Assembly: GCA_022605405.1 (NCBI GenBank) | Contig: JABYQQ010000024.1 | Span: 1-64,000 of the forward strand | Direction: 5' to 3' | DNA length: 64,000 bases | DNA from: Earliella scabrosa | Taxonomy: Eukaryota; Basidiomycota; Agaricomycetes; Polyporales; Polyporaceae | Shown: positions 47,401 to 59,387 of the stretch, in pieces | How positions within the stretch are numbered: position 1 is the first letter of the stretch | Layout: each line of letters starts with the position of its first letter | Position numbers and translations under genes: made by a program | Notes under the pieces: model-generated | What the model was told of the DNA's origin: nothing | What the model saw: only the letters and a program-made list of their open reading frames with translations | Database searches by the model: none

Positions 47401-49765
47401 ACATTTCACAAACATTTCATGCCTTGCAGCAAACATGTCAAAGGCCTTGAGATTTGGGGATGCACGCCGTACGTGCTCCCAATGTCCAGCGGAGCGGCAA
47501 GCGCTCGCAGACAATTTTCTCTGTTCAGTACTCCCACCTCGCAGCGACTGTAGACAGTTGCTTTCTCCGTCGCTCTCCCGCTTCATTCCTTACAGTAGTA
47601 GTGCATTTGTACCCGGCCATCCCACCCGCTGTTAGCCAGGCATTGTATGTATCCGTGGTTCTATTGAGATGAGTAAACGACTCCAAACCGCGGCGCTCGC
47701 AGGACCCGCCCTCCCGAGCGGCTCCTCGAGTCCCGCGTCCGCCCGGCTTCGCCGGGGCCAGCCCAACCTCTCTCAGTCGATCCTCATCTCATCGACCTTG
47801 GCGTGCGCGACAGACGAAGCTGGAGTCGTCTTCCCGCCTGCTCTCCCCTGGCTCTCCCACTCTGGCTGCCCCGCAGCCCGCAACTCGGCAGTCCGTCCTC
47901 ACTGTCCAACACGCACCCTCGTCTTCGCGCTTTGGTGGCTGGCCGTCGTCACTCTTGTTGCTGCCCTTCCACTCTCCTTCTATCTCCTCACCATTCTAGT
48001 CCCCGGGCCCTCCCCTCACTATTCTCTCAGCGTTCAACCCAGACGAGCGGAATGCGCGCGCGTGTCTCGGAAATTGTGCTAGGCCCCTACGAACGGACAC
48101 GACCTGATGATAAATGCTGGCCTCTCTAGCTCGCTCTCGCTCCTCAGGCAAATGTCCAACATGTATCTCCCTCCCGCCGTCCACCTCGTCCCGTCAGCGT
48201 CCACCGCTGCACCCGTCGACGCCGCAAAGCTCTGGCAGTCAACCCCTTCCGGGAAAAGAAACCCAGCAAATGTCGAGACGACGCGCACGTCTTCTACAAC
48301 GACAAGATCGCCGCGCTCTCCTCGTTCGGAGGGAGGCCGTCAGGAAGGCGGTCGCTGGCGCGGTGAAGACGACACGGGCGCTGGGTGAGAGTGTCGAGGG
48401 GAGCAACGTCGACGACGACGCGTCCGTAGACCCGCACGCTGTTGGTACGTCGCACGTAATAATACAAACTCTTGATGCTGACGGTACTCTGAAGCGATTC
48501 GCGAGCACCTCGCGCTCTACCACCCCACGCTCACCAAACCGACGTCCGCGTTCGACCCCCGGCTCAAGCCTCACCCAGCCCCTACCCGCGAAGCTCTCTC
48601 TCCCCTCGCGCCTGCCGCAGACTGGGATCTGGGCGTCGTATCCGCCCACGAGCCGAACCTCGCGCGCGCGGTGCGTTCGTCCCCAAGTCCTATTAGCTAG
48701 TAATCTGACCGGCTCTCCTTACGGCCTCTACAGCTGATGGAGTACTTGCCCTGCGAATATCATGACCCCGACGGCTAAGTTTGCAGAGCTCCACTCCTTC
48801 GCGTGAGAGTCCGTCCGAGTCCGCCGCCAAGCCTTCACAGAACGCATCAAGGCCAAAGCCGCCGGTGTCAAGAATCTCGCAGTTATCGTCCGCGACGCAG
48901 GCTCGTCCCTCGGGTGCTCTGCCAGCTCACCTTATATCGCGATAGAATGGGCCGCGAAGAAGGGCACGGTACGTTATGACACCTCCGTTGCCGTCATCGC
49001 GAGCTGGCTCCTATTCACATGTACCCAACTAGCGCACAAGCCTCTGTGGCCAAGGGATCTCAAGAGCCCGCGAAGTTCCTCGAGATGTAAGTGCAACATT
49101 GTTTATATTGGCTTGAATTCGGCACGCGAAGTGTGTACACCACGCCCCGACCAGTCATCGTGCGCCCATCCAGGTCTCTACTTGTGCCTCGTGCGATATC
49201 CGGCCCTTGGCCATGTCCACACGGCTGTCTAATGGGCACACTTGACAGCCTCAGGACTGAACTCCTCTTCTAGGACTCGCATGTCGGAACAGAGCGATGC
49301 TTGCATCTCCAGTGTGTCAAGGGCGGCTGGAAGGACGCAGCACCTACAGTTTTCGTTGGGAAGGGTATCACCTGGAGGTAGCTCGCTCAGGCCGGCTTCG
49401 GTATGTCTACTCCATCGCAGTATGAACGCCGTTTGTGGAGTCAGTACCGCTCACGACCGTGTCTATCGTGCAGGGCATGAAACTCATGGGTGGAGATATG
49501 GGTATGTGCATCCGGACGGCTTCGAGGTTTGTCACAGCTTCAAATGTTCGGTCGTAATATACGATAGTGCACGCAAGGGCAAAGTCAACGCATCCAAGGT
49601 AAATGTCCGAATGGTCCATCATATGCAAGATGGTCACACGATCTACAGTTTCGCTTGGCATATACGACCTCCGACACCTTGTGACACTACACTTAATTGT
49701 CGGATGACAGATACACCTCCACAATCCGAATCTCCTAGACACAACTGGCAATACGTTGTTGCTCA
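44415..49765. other. long region of unresolved coding scraps
   Basis: No complete gene can be supported. Minus-strand scraps include LCLVDYAYHTRIMTITYALR near 46075, similar to a scrap near 34700. Plus-strand scraps at 48800-48980 include KAAGVKNLAVIVRDAGSSLG and YIAIEWAAKKG, preceded by in-frame stops. The 48110-48450 frame (RRARLLQRQDRRALLVRREA) is basic and protein-like. I take these as eroded genes of unknown identity. Confidence 0.35.
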
Positions 49766-50166
49766 TTGTTCACTTACGAGCTCGACGACTTCAGTTGGTA
49801 CCTGCACCCCACCGAGGTGCGCATTCCAACGCCGCGGCAGTGGCTTGCGTCACATCATTCTCACCACCGTCTCGCAGATCTGCACTCGCTACGTGGTCAA
49901 GGTCTACGATCCATCAGCAACTCATCTGCATATATGTACCGCATCCCAGAAGACTTCGAGATCACGTTCAAGGACCTCAGCGACGAAGTCCCTGTAATCG
50001 CGTTTGGGAAGCGTACAAGGTCGTCAGCGTCGCTCTCCCTACACCGGAGCTGCTGCGGCTGCATGCCGCGTTGGCAAAAGTGTTCCACATGTCCGGTGCC
50101 GCCGATGCTTTCCCTCTGATTGCAAGGTTGGCGGACGGGCGCGCGTTCGTGCAGAGCGGACCATAG
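49766..50166 (+). pseudogene. relic of an unidentified protein, frameshifted
   Basis: Two adjoining frames look like one protein: FTYELDDFSWYLHPTEVRIP ... YRIPEDFEITFKDLSDEVPV in one, then LPTPELLRLHAALAKVFHMS to a stop in another. No intron of workable size joins them, so a frameshift is likely. The second half resembles the end of some basidiomycete HNH-nuclease-type proteins from memory, but no HNH motif is visible here. Confidence 0.35.
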
Positions 50167-50797
50167 CCTCAGGTTTCGCGAAGGACTGTATCGTGTGTTC
50201 ATAGTATACTTAGACATTGTTCTATCACACGATCTATGGGCCGGACGCGAAGACTACTGTCACAGCTCATCGCCTTCGCCTTCGGGTTTGACTATGCTCG
50301 TATCAAAGCCTGCAATCTGTATTGTATCATGAGCGATTTTTCATGAGATCAAGGCGTGGATAGACATTACGGTACCTACTCTCGTGACCACCGTGTGCAG
50401 ATACCGCGCGCCCGAAGGGCGGGCAGCCGTTCCCTTGATGTCGGCTACCCATCTGACCTCCATCGAGCTCCTCCCCGCAAACTAAGTACTCTGACCTCGA
50501 ACACAGAGCAACAAGCCCCGCAACCTTCAGAACTAAGCTGACCGCACGTCTTCAAGAGACCGCGGACCAGGGCGTAACTATATACTAAAAAGGGATCGAC
50601 TGTCATCCCTGTCCGTATATGGTCAGCCACGGAGACTAGGGCGTAAGCACTGTGGCTGTCTTCGAGGGACTTAGAGCTCAAGTCCAGCGCACTGACGCGC
50701 CTTCACACCCAAAAACAACAGTCCCCACTTCGTCCACCCGCGCTCGTCCACCGGCTCTCCGGCCCGAGCCCTCGAACGCCGTCTTGTGCGCGTTGAG

Positions 50798-52815
50798 CTC
50801 CGATAAAGAGCCACGGCGGGTCGCTCGATGCGGACAACGCGCCGAGCAGCTCGAGCACGTGCGGGTGTGAGAACGACTTCCACATGGCGATCTGCAAACC
50901 ATCGAGAAATATAAGCACCAGCAACATACATTGACCAACAGATGAGGGAAGAGATACGACGAATGAATAGAGGATGGACGCAGGGATGGTCTCCGGCCAT
51001 CCCATTGACGACCGAGACCCGGTCCCAGTGCAGTACCAGGCGATCCGCGAAGCCGATCTCGAAACTCTCGAGATGCGCTCGACTAAGGGGCCGAGCTGAG
51101 ATCCGCGAAGCCTTCACAGGCGAGATAGACTCTCCCCGCCCCCACCCCCACTCAGTTGCAGGACTCAACTGCGAACACTCACCTCGTGCAAAAACAACTG
51201 TCGCGATGTCGTCGGCGCAAGCACCTTAATCGCAACCGTCCGGCTTCTCCACGTGCCCCTATACACGTCCTACACGTCCAAAAAGAACCCCAACCCAATC
51301 TTCTCGTCCCGGTTCATCTCGTACCGCGTAATCGTCCAGCTCGGGAGCGCGGCCGCCCCCGCCCCGCTCAGCCGCCGCAGCGCGTCGATCCCAGTCTCGA
51401 TGAACCCCTGTGCTGTGGACTGTCTCGGAGCACGTGAGGTTAGCGCTGTGCGGGTTGTTGTCCTTTGGTCGCGGGGGAGGCGGAGGAGGTGGAAACGGTC
51501 GCAGAGGTGGCAGTACTAGTTACGAAGACGGCCTCCTCCTGCTCTACGAGCGTCCGTTCACGCTCAACCTCTTTCTCGAGCGCCCGCTGGAGCGTCTTAA
51601 TCGCCTCGGGCATCTCGTCGCGCCCGACCTGGAGCACGCGGATCATCTCCACGTCGCTGTTTGCCTGGAGCGCGGTGCGCATGAGCTGCCGGAGGTCCGC
51701 AGCGTCGTGTACCGTGTCGCGCTCGTTTTGCCGTGCGGTCACCGCCTGCAGCTGCGCGAGGACGGGGCCGTCCAAGGGCGCAGGCTCAGCGGTGAGCAGC
51801 AGCCCCCCGGTGGGCGAAGAGTCGAGCGCGAGGTGAGAGAGGTCGGGTGACTGCCGGCCCGCATGGGTCGAGGATGGCGGCGGTGTCTGCTTGTCGCTGT
51901 CGCTCTGCGGCGAGGACCTGCTTGAGGATCCGGATCTGGATGGAGGTCTGCATATGGACGGCTCAGTACGTGTCCCCATGTGATTAGAGGAATGACGTAC
52001 GTTGAACATGCTCGAATAGTCCGCGAGGCTGTTGTGGCACCCCCCCAGTGCGCGCTGCAGGTACCGCTTGACGATTGGCTGGTTGGACTGCCTCATGAGA
52101 AGCCGGTGGACCTCGCGGTACGACCTGCCAGCCAGTCAGTGCGAGTGAAGAGCAAGATGACAGATACACATACTCGACAAGGCGATCCAGCGGTGGCTGC
52201 AGCTCGAGTCCAACCTCGTCACCATCCTCTGCGATTTCCTCACGGATCGACATGAGGATCGCTCTGTCAGTCGCAGACACGTCAAGCGGTTGACCTGGAA
52301 CAGAACGTTCAGATGGGGCTAGCCACAATGATAGAAAAACAAACTCACGTCGACCAGCTCGAGCGCATCCCAGATGTTGAGCAACACCCGTGCCGCTTCC
52401 TCTAGACCGGGAATGGGAGCGAACCAGAGCACGTCGGTGCCAACGTTGAGAAGTTCGTGTACTACCTTACCAACCGTGCTGAGGACGTTGGCAGCGGCGC
52501 GCTAGAGGGAAATGCCGAGTCCAGTCAGCGTCGCCGTCATGAAACTCCAGCAATGCACCGCTCGCAGCAAACGCCACAGCGCGTGGATGTGGCAGGTACT
52601 CTCGACGGGACGTGCTCAAGTCCCAGTGTCCACTGATATTCGAGCTGATGGGACGCGTAACGCGTCTCTGCCCTGCGGGCTGTGACGGCGATGAGCGCGG
52701 TCAGGGTCGAGGGATTTAGACTGGGCAACATGACCCCATGTCGACGACTGTGCGCGTAGTCGTGCGCTGCGACGGATATGCTGTCATCGGGTAGCACGAG
52801 CAACTGAGCCCGCAT
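50798..52815 (-). pseudogene. TKL-type protein kinase pseudogene
   Basis: The frames follow a known basidiomycete kinase layout. An N-terminal helical bundle (52815-52600, 52501-52349 with GLEEAARVLLNIWDALELVD, then further exons to about 52010) is followed by a helix ending DEMPEAIKTLQRALE (about 51600). The kinase N-lobe then has a glycine loop (KIGLGFF ... DVYRGTW), the VAIK lysine motif (TVAIKVL, about 51220) and HPHVLELLGALSA (about 50850). The kinase C-lobe with HRD and DFG is missing. An in-frame TAG at 51272-51270 lies between LDV and DVYRGTW, inside a 9-bp duplication (GACGTGTAG/GACGTGTAT). The frame also shifts near 52265 and again near 51850. Several independent lesions make a functional kinase very unlikely. 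The bundle may be of the MLKL-N/HeLo-like class, by memory only. Confidence 0.75.
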
Positions 52816-54509
52816 GACGAGAGGGAGAGCAAAGACGGCGAGACAAGAACCAGTGCAGGTACGGTGCGAGAATGGGGAAGAGCTCACCTGACGTGTGCGC
52901 ATGTAGCCCTCCGTTTGCTCGACGGGAACTGTTTTCTGCCTCCTCTTCTCCCTCTCCTCTTTCTCGTCCCATGGTCTGGGTATGATCTGCCTGGAACTCC
53001 ACCAGCTAGTGGACTCGCCATGAGGGGGAGTCGCGGTGCGTTCGGTTGGGCGCCAAATGAAGGAGAGGTCGCGGAGAGGACTGACGGAGCGACCGCGATG
53101 GGCCGTGGAGGAGGCACGGCTACGAGTGAGACTCCTCGAGCGGAAATCAGAGGAAGCCGGACCGAGAGTGGTGGAGGAGGACGAGAGCGAGTGAGATGCA
53201 GCGGGGAAGGAGACGACGCGTGTGATGACCGGCCGTCCTCCGTCAATTACCCTTGGCGGATGGTGGAGATGAAACCGCCGCAAGAGCGGACGGACTGGGA
53301 AACCGACCGGGAGGTGATGGGACGGACTTGACGGAAGCAGCCGAGGACAGATCAAGGGAGGAGGGAGGTATGGACGGGGGGGGGGGGGGGGGTTGGGATG
53401 AGCAGACGCAGCGGGATTGAGTACTGGGGACGAGTGCTTGACGGTCATCGATCATATCCCGACCCTCAGGCCTCAGGCCTCAGAGACGGTAACGCTCCGA
53501 ACTGCCCGGATTACGGCCGGTATCAGCTGCTCCCTTGCGCGTGATTACCTTTGGGGAGACCGACAGCGGGGTCGGGGAGAGCGAGAAACGTCGATCGGCC
53601 AGCGCGCTGCTCCAGTTGAACCTTTGTGCAGCCTTGTGCTGGGCTGTGGTCAGTGTGCCGCATGCATGCACTACATTCCCACGCCACCCAGCCCATGCTC
53701 CTCCTGCGGCCGGCGCTCCCTGTTCGTCCTTCTCCACCAGCTCTTCTCCACGCTTGCCGTATACTTGTTCACAAGTTACTCGGTATCCGCTGGCCGTCGC
53801 CTCAACGTGCGGGAGTGAAAAGTTGTACCTCCGCCGTCGCAATACGAGCTCGGTCACCTTGTCGCGACCCAGCTAGGTACCCCAGCTCTTCATGGATGTC
53901 TCTCAATCACTTCGGTGTGCGCTTGCTTTAATGATATCTGTTTCAGAGAGCAATCTTCTTGTCCGACCCCTGTCATCCAAGTTACCACCGGCTTCATGCC
54001 GGACCGTGCCCGTCAAGTTGCTCATAACGTCAATGTGTCCCTCGCTGTCATTTCCACCGGCAAGTCAGCGATAGTATTTGCAGGACCATCCCTTCCCCCT
54101 TCAACAGGTCTGTCCAATCGTCTACTAGGCGAGAGAGCTATCGCTGATCCTCTCCATTGCTCATTATGCACGCCCCTACACCGAATCACAGAAGGTGCGG
54201 TTCGATGGGAATGCGAGTGTTCAACATGTATAGGCAACCACTCGATGTACGTGACTCATATCTCGACGTTCGAAGCCGCGTTTAGCAGCTCAATATGGCT
54301 CGAAGCCTCGACATGAAGCTTAGCGGCTGACACCATCAAACTCTTTGTGTCCCTCGGAGGTCAAATGACTCCGTTTCTGACGCAGAACTGTCGTTGGCGT
54401 TGGGAGAAATTTGTGAAGTTGCGCGTACGGCATATAGATAGGTCCACGCTGTCGAACGTGTCCCTCGGAGCCCTCTCCTTCAGGCTCCTCCCTTACCAGC
54501 CTCGATGTG
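52816..54509. other. no confident gene
   Basis: A long minus-strand frame continues upstream of the kinase pseudogene to 53448 but is Pro/Ser/Arg low complexity. A second minus-strand frame near 53680-53857 (LVLRRRRYNFSLPHVEATAS) is protein-like but unassigned. Otherwise nothing is seen. Confidence 0.35.
53376..53392 (+). repeat. poly-G tract (17 G)
   Basis: An uninterrupted run of 17 G on the plus strand. Such a run is prone to slippage and to sequencing or assembly length error, and could form G-quadruplex structure. Confidence 0.95.
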
Positions 54510-55095
54510 ATGTCTACCACCCCCGCCCTCGAGGAGAAGCTAACCGCGACAGTGGCGGACGACGAGAAGGGCGTTGTCAACGTTGGGGAGCACCAGATTG
54601 ACTATGGGGACTCGACTGCAGGGACCGACAGGCGGGAAGCTGAGCAGCGGTTGGTGCGTAAGCTTGATATGAGGATTCTCCCGTTTCTATCCCCGATGTA
54701 TCCCTTCGCATGTAAGCAGGCCGACTCGCACACATCCATCGAGAACTCGCTGACATTTAACGCGTAGACTTGGACAGATCGGACCTGAGCAACGCCCGCC
54801 TGCAAGGGTTGCCCCAGGACGCCCCTCAGGGTGATCCTCCTCTCGAAGCTCTGTCCGCCTCGCATCTGGCTTGGATGCGCGGCTGTCGGCTGGTGTCTCT
54901 GCTCCGTACTCATAGTACGTTCATGCTCGTGTGTCATGTCTGAGAGAAGCAAGCTAACCAAAAGCACCATCGTGGGGGGTGTCAGTCGACTGCTTTCAAC
55001 TTCCCCGGAATGATGGTCGCTCGGAACGGTCTTGGTCTGTTCGAAGCGGGGTTCAGCCCCGGTTTCCGACTGTATCACTGTGCGCTTGCTGACAA
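54510..55095 (+). pseudogene. MFS transporter relic (allantoate/nicotinate permease type)
   Basis: The start MSTTPALEEKLTATVADD and RREAEQRLVRKLDMRILPFL are typical of fungal anion:cation symporters. An intron (about 54712-54767) leads to YLDRSDLSNARLQGL, the conserved first-helix exit. The next recognisable piece, LSKLCPPRIWLGCAAVGWCL (about 54850), is in another frame and too close, so one transmembrane stretch is missing. A later exon has QSTAFNFPGMMVARNGLGLF, then diverges at GFSPGFRLYHCA where a membrane helix should continue. The twelve-helix transporter cannot be made from this copy. Only about 160 of the usual 480-520 residues are present. Confidence 0.7.
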
Positions 55096-55160
55096 GGTGC
55101 GTGTGCCACGTTTGCATCCCTGGACGGGAGCGTGCGCTGAGTGACCTCCGGGCCTGCAGG

Positions 55161-55436
55161 CCCCTGGGTTCCGCTATACGCCTTAAGGGAGCTGGACGGC
55201 TCTGTTACAAAACCGGTGTCTTCGTCCCGCCTCCATCCAATAACGACTTCAACACCGTCAAGGCCGGCGGAGCTACCGATGACTTCCTGAAGGGCAGCCT
55301 CAAGCACCTTGTGCGTCGTCCCGATCGCTACGACCATTTCATGAAATACGCTTGCCTCAGCGCCGTCAACGGGACCAAGCAACTCAACCCCACCCCACCT
55401 CCTCGTGCTCTCACACCGCCGCCTCTCGAACGATAG
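55161..55436 (+). CDS. orphan C-terminal coding fragment
   Basis: A frame starting after a GCCTGCAG acceptor-like site encodes GVFVPPPSNNDFNTVKAGGA and KHLVRRPDRYDHFMKYACLS, ending in a Pro-rich tail and TAG. It is clearly protein-like but does not continue the transporter and is not recognised. It may be the 3' exon of another decayed gene. Confidence 0.35.
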   Translation, partial: PLGSAIRLKGAGRLCYKTGVFVPPPSNNDFNTVKAGGATDDFLKGSLKHLVRRPDRYDHFMKYACLSAVNGTKQLNPTPPPRALTPPPLER

Positions 55437-55782
55437 CAGATAGCAGCTCGCCTGTCCGTCCGGGTGACTCCGACATCGACTGAACAGACTCATACGAGTC
55501 TAGGGACTGCGTCGTGCGTCGCTTATGGCTCAGGGTGCTCTTGTCAGTGGGGGTCATAGTGGCGTGCATATGATGTGTCTCATGTTTATCCTGCTCGAAG
55601 TACTGTACTCCATGTATCTAATCTCAAAGAATGTGAACTGTCATGCCATTACGATTGCAGTGACGCTCCGTTGTGACACTGGGAGATGCTTGCCGTGCTT
55701 ACGTCCACTTTTGAACATGATACAGCACATAATCTAACGAAGTCACAACCATCACTTCTGTATCATTCAAGGTGCAGTAGAG
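55437..55782. other. no gene seen
   Basis: Short intergenic stretch between the orphan fragment and the 3' end of the F-box gene. Nothing notable. Confidence 0.6.
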
Positions 55783-57513
55783 CTAATAACGATCGGAGGG
55801 ATGACAACGCCAAGTGAGCGGCACGTAGTTGAGCGTGCCCGGCAGCTCCATATCGGTGCCTACTACCTTCTCTGCAACCACCTGTAGCTGCTCGATAAGG
55901 CTCCGATAGCTCCGACTCGACGCGAAGCCGCTCGGCCGGCCGATGAACTCCAGGTGAAGTTCGTGCAGCTGTGACTTGAACATGCACTTGCGGCTCGATA
56001 GACACCCTTGCAAGGCCTTTAAAAAGGCGCAGTTGTACGGGATGTGTTCGATGCGTAGGTGGTGAAGCTTTGGAAGGAGGCATTCAAGTGTTGCGGAGCC
56101 TTCGACTTCGAACAGAGGTTTGCCTGGCGACGCGTTGCTAGCTTCGTTGCGCAGCTGACTGGCCCAGAGAGCGTGGATGAGCGGTGTGTGACACTCGACG
56201 TCAAGTTCCGAGTCGTGGATGTAGAACTCGAGGAGTTCTATGAGAGGGAAGGAAGCGAAGAGGCCGATTAAAGTGTCTGCCGTGGCTCTGTGCTTGGGGC
56301 CGCTCGACGTTCGGGCGATGTCTTCGACGGAGAGCCTCAGCTCTTCGAGGGGGGAGGAGTGGAAGAACTGCGTGAAGTCGCGCAGGACGTCGTCGAAGCT
56401 GTATGCCCAATGATGATCGACATCGCTCTCCATTGCAAGCAAGACCGTGAGGCTCCCAGCACTCACAGTATCTGCCCAACAGAACAGCCTGGCGTAGTCG
56501 AAGTCTGTTTCGGAAGCGCGCTCCGCGCTTACGACGGCGACTCTAGCGTGCTTGTATAGGGGGATGCAGCGAGGATCTTCAGGTAGGAGGTCCACGAGCC
56601 CGGTGAACTGGTCCTCCCCCTGTGCCCCCACATAACCGGCCATCGAGACGAAGAGTTGGATACGTCGGTTAAGGTGGAGATGCGACAGCAACGCTCGAAT
56701 AGGCTCCGGCTTGTTGTGCGTCAGTGAGAGGGTATCCAAGTTGGAGAAGTCGACGATACGAGTGGACTGGAAAGGACCTTCGGTGGTGAAAAATTCGTTG
56801 TCGAAGAAAGGGAACGAATTGCCGAGCTCGAGATGACGCAGTGCGCCGCGGGCACATTTCTGAAGGACGCCGAGGAAGTTGTCGAAGGCGAATGAGGGGT
56901 GAAACATGGGGGCATCCATCAGGTGGAGGTGCGTCAAACGATGCAGGATAGGAGCCTCCCAGTCGATCTGGACTGACGCGCAGCGGAATGATCGGAGGGA
57001 GGGAAAGTGGGAGCATTTGAATTCGAACCACCCGACAATTCCTCTGAGGCCTGAGCGCTGCCATTCGTTACACATGATCTCCTCCATCACGGGCATGTGC
57101 ACGAGTGAGAGCTGCTTGAGGCAGTTGTACGTGCTCAGGTCGGGGTGCATGAAGAATAGCTTCTGGATGCGGCGTGCATGGGCAACGAGAAGATACAAGG
57201 CAGTGGGGACCGTCTGAGCCGCATGGAAGACGATCGTCACAGCTTGCTGACGGGAGCGGTGGAGAGCAACTTCCAGCCACCGGCTGTCGTTGTAGACTGC
57301 GATTGTTGCCCACAGGGAGGATTTATCGTACGCGACGTCACGCCAGTGCCGGCATACGAGGGTGAGGGGGAGCCATGTTGAGACCTCGGCAGGATAGCCC
57401 CAGTCCGGGTACTGAGTGGAGTACCAGGTAAGTGGCGCTGCGGCGAAGGTGAAGATCTCTCCCAGAACCTCTGGAGGCAACTTCTCGATGCAGGAGGAAG
57501 AATGGGCTGCCAT
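55783..57513 (-). CDS. F-box protein with divergent LRR-like region
   Basis: A single open exon of 576 codons starts MAAHSSSCIEKLPPEVLGEI at 57513. The first 60 residues form an F-box (LPPEVLGEIFTFA ... LTLVCRHWRDVAYDKSSLW), the motif that binds Skp1 and recruits substrates to SCF ubiquitin ligases. The rest has irregular leucine-rich stretches (ALRHLELGNSFPFF, LDTLSLTHNKPEP, LEELRLSV, LHHLRIEHIPYN), as in the large F-box/LRR families of mushrooms, and probably forms the substrate-binding solenoid. Length and intronless structure are usual for this family. No lesion was seen; the substrate cannot be predicted. Confidence 0.85.
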   Translation of the reverse strand: MAAHSSSCIEKLPPEVLGEIFTFAAAPLTWYSTQYPDWGYPAEVSTWLPLTLVCRHWRDVAYDKSSLWATIAVYNDSRWLEVALHRSRQQAVTIVFHAAQTVPTALYLLVAHARRIQKLFFMHPDLSTYNCLKQLSLVHMPVMEEIMCNEWQRSGLRGIVGWFEFKCSHFPSLRSFRCASVQIDWEAPILHRLTHLHLMDAPMFHPSFAFDNFLGVLQKCARGALRHLELGNSFPFFDNEFFTTEGPFQSTRIVDFSNLDTLSLTHNKPEPIRALLSHLHLNRRIQLFVSMAGYVGAQGEDQFTGLVDLLPEDPRCIPLYKHARVAVVSAERASETDFDYARLFCWADTVSAGSLTVLLAMESDVDHHWAYSFDDVLRDFTQFFHSSPLEELRLSVEDIARTSSGPKHRATADTLIGLFASFPLIELLEFYIHDSELDVECHTPLIHALWASQLRNEASNASPGKPLFEVEGSATLECLLPKLHHLRIEHIPYNCAFLKALQGCLSSRKCMFKSQLHELHLEFIGRPSGFASSRSYRSLIEQLQVVAEKVVGTDMELPGTLNYVPLTWRCHPSDRY

Positions 57514-58805
57514 GGGAAGTCGGCGTAGGGTGGCTTGGATTTGTGTAGGGAGCGCGACGCGGTAGTGGGCGGACGTTGTGCCTTCCTCCGGATTCTCCGT
57601 GTGCCTAACTTGGATAATAGAACACGGATTCTGGAAACTTATCAGTGGCGGCCTTTGTTTGACAATGCATGATGCTCACCTTGTTACAGTGAAGCGACAT
57701 CGGTCATGCAAACAAGGCGAGATACTGTCAACGCCGAGCAGCCGGGCTAGACAACGCCCAACGAGCAGAGAGCGCCAACGTCAGAGCTAGGACATGTGTG
57801 GCATGCAGGGAGTCGCTGCTTACCTTGGGATCGGTCGGGTGTGCAAGTTGCCTGGGGGTGAGTCTCGCGCCGCGAGTTTATATGTTGGCCAACGAAACGC
57901 GTCCGTAGCCGAGGGTGATCACTCCCAGGGACCAGCATGGGAAGTCCGCGGTTCTTTCGCCAAAAGCTCGCGGTATCCAGACTTTGGGCCAGATCCCCAC
58001 TTTCGTTCAGGGGTGTAGCTGGGAATAACGGGGGAGGGCCTCTGCTGGAACTTGCAAGCTGTCGCATATAGACATCGACTTACCCTCAGAGTTGTCCACG
58101 GCTAAAATTTCACAGAACGCGAGATGACAATGAATCAACTGCTGACGTTATTGCCGCAGCATTTGAGCCCGCGTTTCATCTTCCGAGGTAGCTTCGCCCT
58201 GAGTGCATGTGGGGTCTGCCAGCGTGTCACTGCTCCGGAGACTGGCGAGGACTATTTAGGAGCTACAGCCTAGTGGCCAGGTATGGATCGGCATCGCCAG
58301 GCGATTAGAGGATCTGCGAAATTACAGGCAACTCGACAAGAGCAGGTTATTGCACCTAAACAGCCGATACCAAGGTTCAACGTTCAACGTTCAACGTGCG
58401 CCGCACGAATCATAGACGCCGTACCGGAAAAGGAAACCACCTAGGTAACTACCGGTCGAACAAAGCTCCTGCTATCAGCCATGACGGCGCGCTCCTACAA
58501 CTACAACGGGTCGGTATCATATCCAAGACGCCCTGATCCGGTTAGTAGGATCCACCGTTAGAGCTACTTTCCTCCGTAATGACGTCCAGTCCAATCCAGT
58601 CAGAGCCATAGCTTCTTGAGTGTCCTCTGTGAGTACGACGAAACGACGAAGCTCTGGGAATACAGAAGTTCAAGTGGCCGAAGTGTAAGCTAACTGAACT
58701 CCATAAGAAAACGCACCTAATCCAGTCCACGGACCTCTGGGCCTTAGGAGACCTACTACGGTCTGCTTCATGATTATCAGCATCGACGCGCACATTTCTG
58801 CGCTT
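57514..58805. other. intergenic upstream of the F-box gene
   Basis: No gene seen. CAACGTT is repeated in tandem near 58380. This includes the promoter of the F-box gene and the 3' flank of the next gene. Confidence 0.5.
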
Positions 58806-59387
58806 TTATGTCAGACCGAGCACTCGTGATGAGACTGCCTGTGCGCACCTGCTTGTGCCCGTACTGGGAGCGTCGGACCCCGGCGTCCACGATACGAAGT
58901 CCGAGACTCCCGGCCTCCAGGGTGAACCTCCATCGCCGTGGTTGAGTCCAACAGCCGAAGAAAAGCCACCGCGTTCGATGCCACGGCTGAGCGCGACGGC
59001 CGTTGATAGAAGGGAGCACTTGACTAGGGCATAGCCCATCCATACCGACTGTGGGAGCTCGATGAAACCGGGGAAGATGGTCGTGACGAGTAGATACTCG
59101 TACGCGTTTCCGAAGGACTCGTCGCAGACAAGGAGAATGAGGGCATCCGTCCGCATACCCTCGATGCCCATGACGAGTCCCTGGATACCGGTTGGCACTG
59201 TGATCCACGGGTGAACGAACACGCCATGGCGGTTAGAGGTGACGTAGTTGAGGTTGAGCGAGACTTTGATCCCGAGCCTCAACGGGCAAGATGGACGCTC
59301 AACAACCTCGTAAAGGCCGCCGCGTATGGAGTTGGCTGGTCGACGGACGGCAACACGAAGCTTGAGTGTAGTGAGATCGGAAGCCAT
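58806..59387 (-). CDS. D1: small unknown protein, paralogue of D2
   Basis: A single exon encodes 193 aa starting MASDLTTLKLRVAVRRPANS. The first 130 residues align with D2: a basic start, a K-V-x-L-x-L or K-V-H-L-E-I strand, TVPTGIQGLVMGIEGM (D2 APTGTKGTVISVVSL), a tyrosine-rich YEYLLVTTIF (D2 YVYLVVPLEE) and an aromatic exit before VWMGYALVKCSLL (D2 LFSGYLLIEPYLL). It looks like a small all-beta fold. The last 60 residues are less protein-like, and the true end may come earlier by splicing. No family is recognised. Confidence 0.55.
   Translation of the reverse strand: MASDLTTLKLRVAVRRPANSIRGGLYEVVERPSCPLRLGIKVSLNLNYVTSNRHGVFVHPWITVPTGIQGLVMGIEGMRTDALILLVCDESFGNAYEYLLVTTIFPGFIELPQSVWMGYALVKCSLLSTAVALSRGIERGGFSSAVGLNHGDGGSPWRPGVSDFVSWTPGSDAPSTGTSRCAQAVSSRVLGLT

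Noticed and set aside
52864..53331. 155-codon plus-strand frame
   Set aside because: Gly/Arg/Glu low complexity opposite another low-complexity frame; neither resembles a protein domain.
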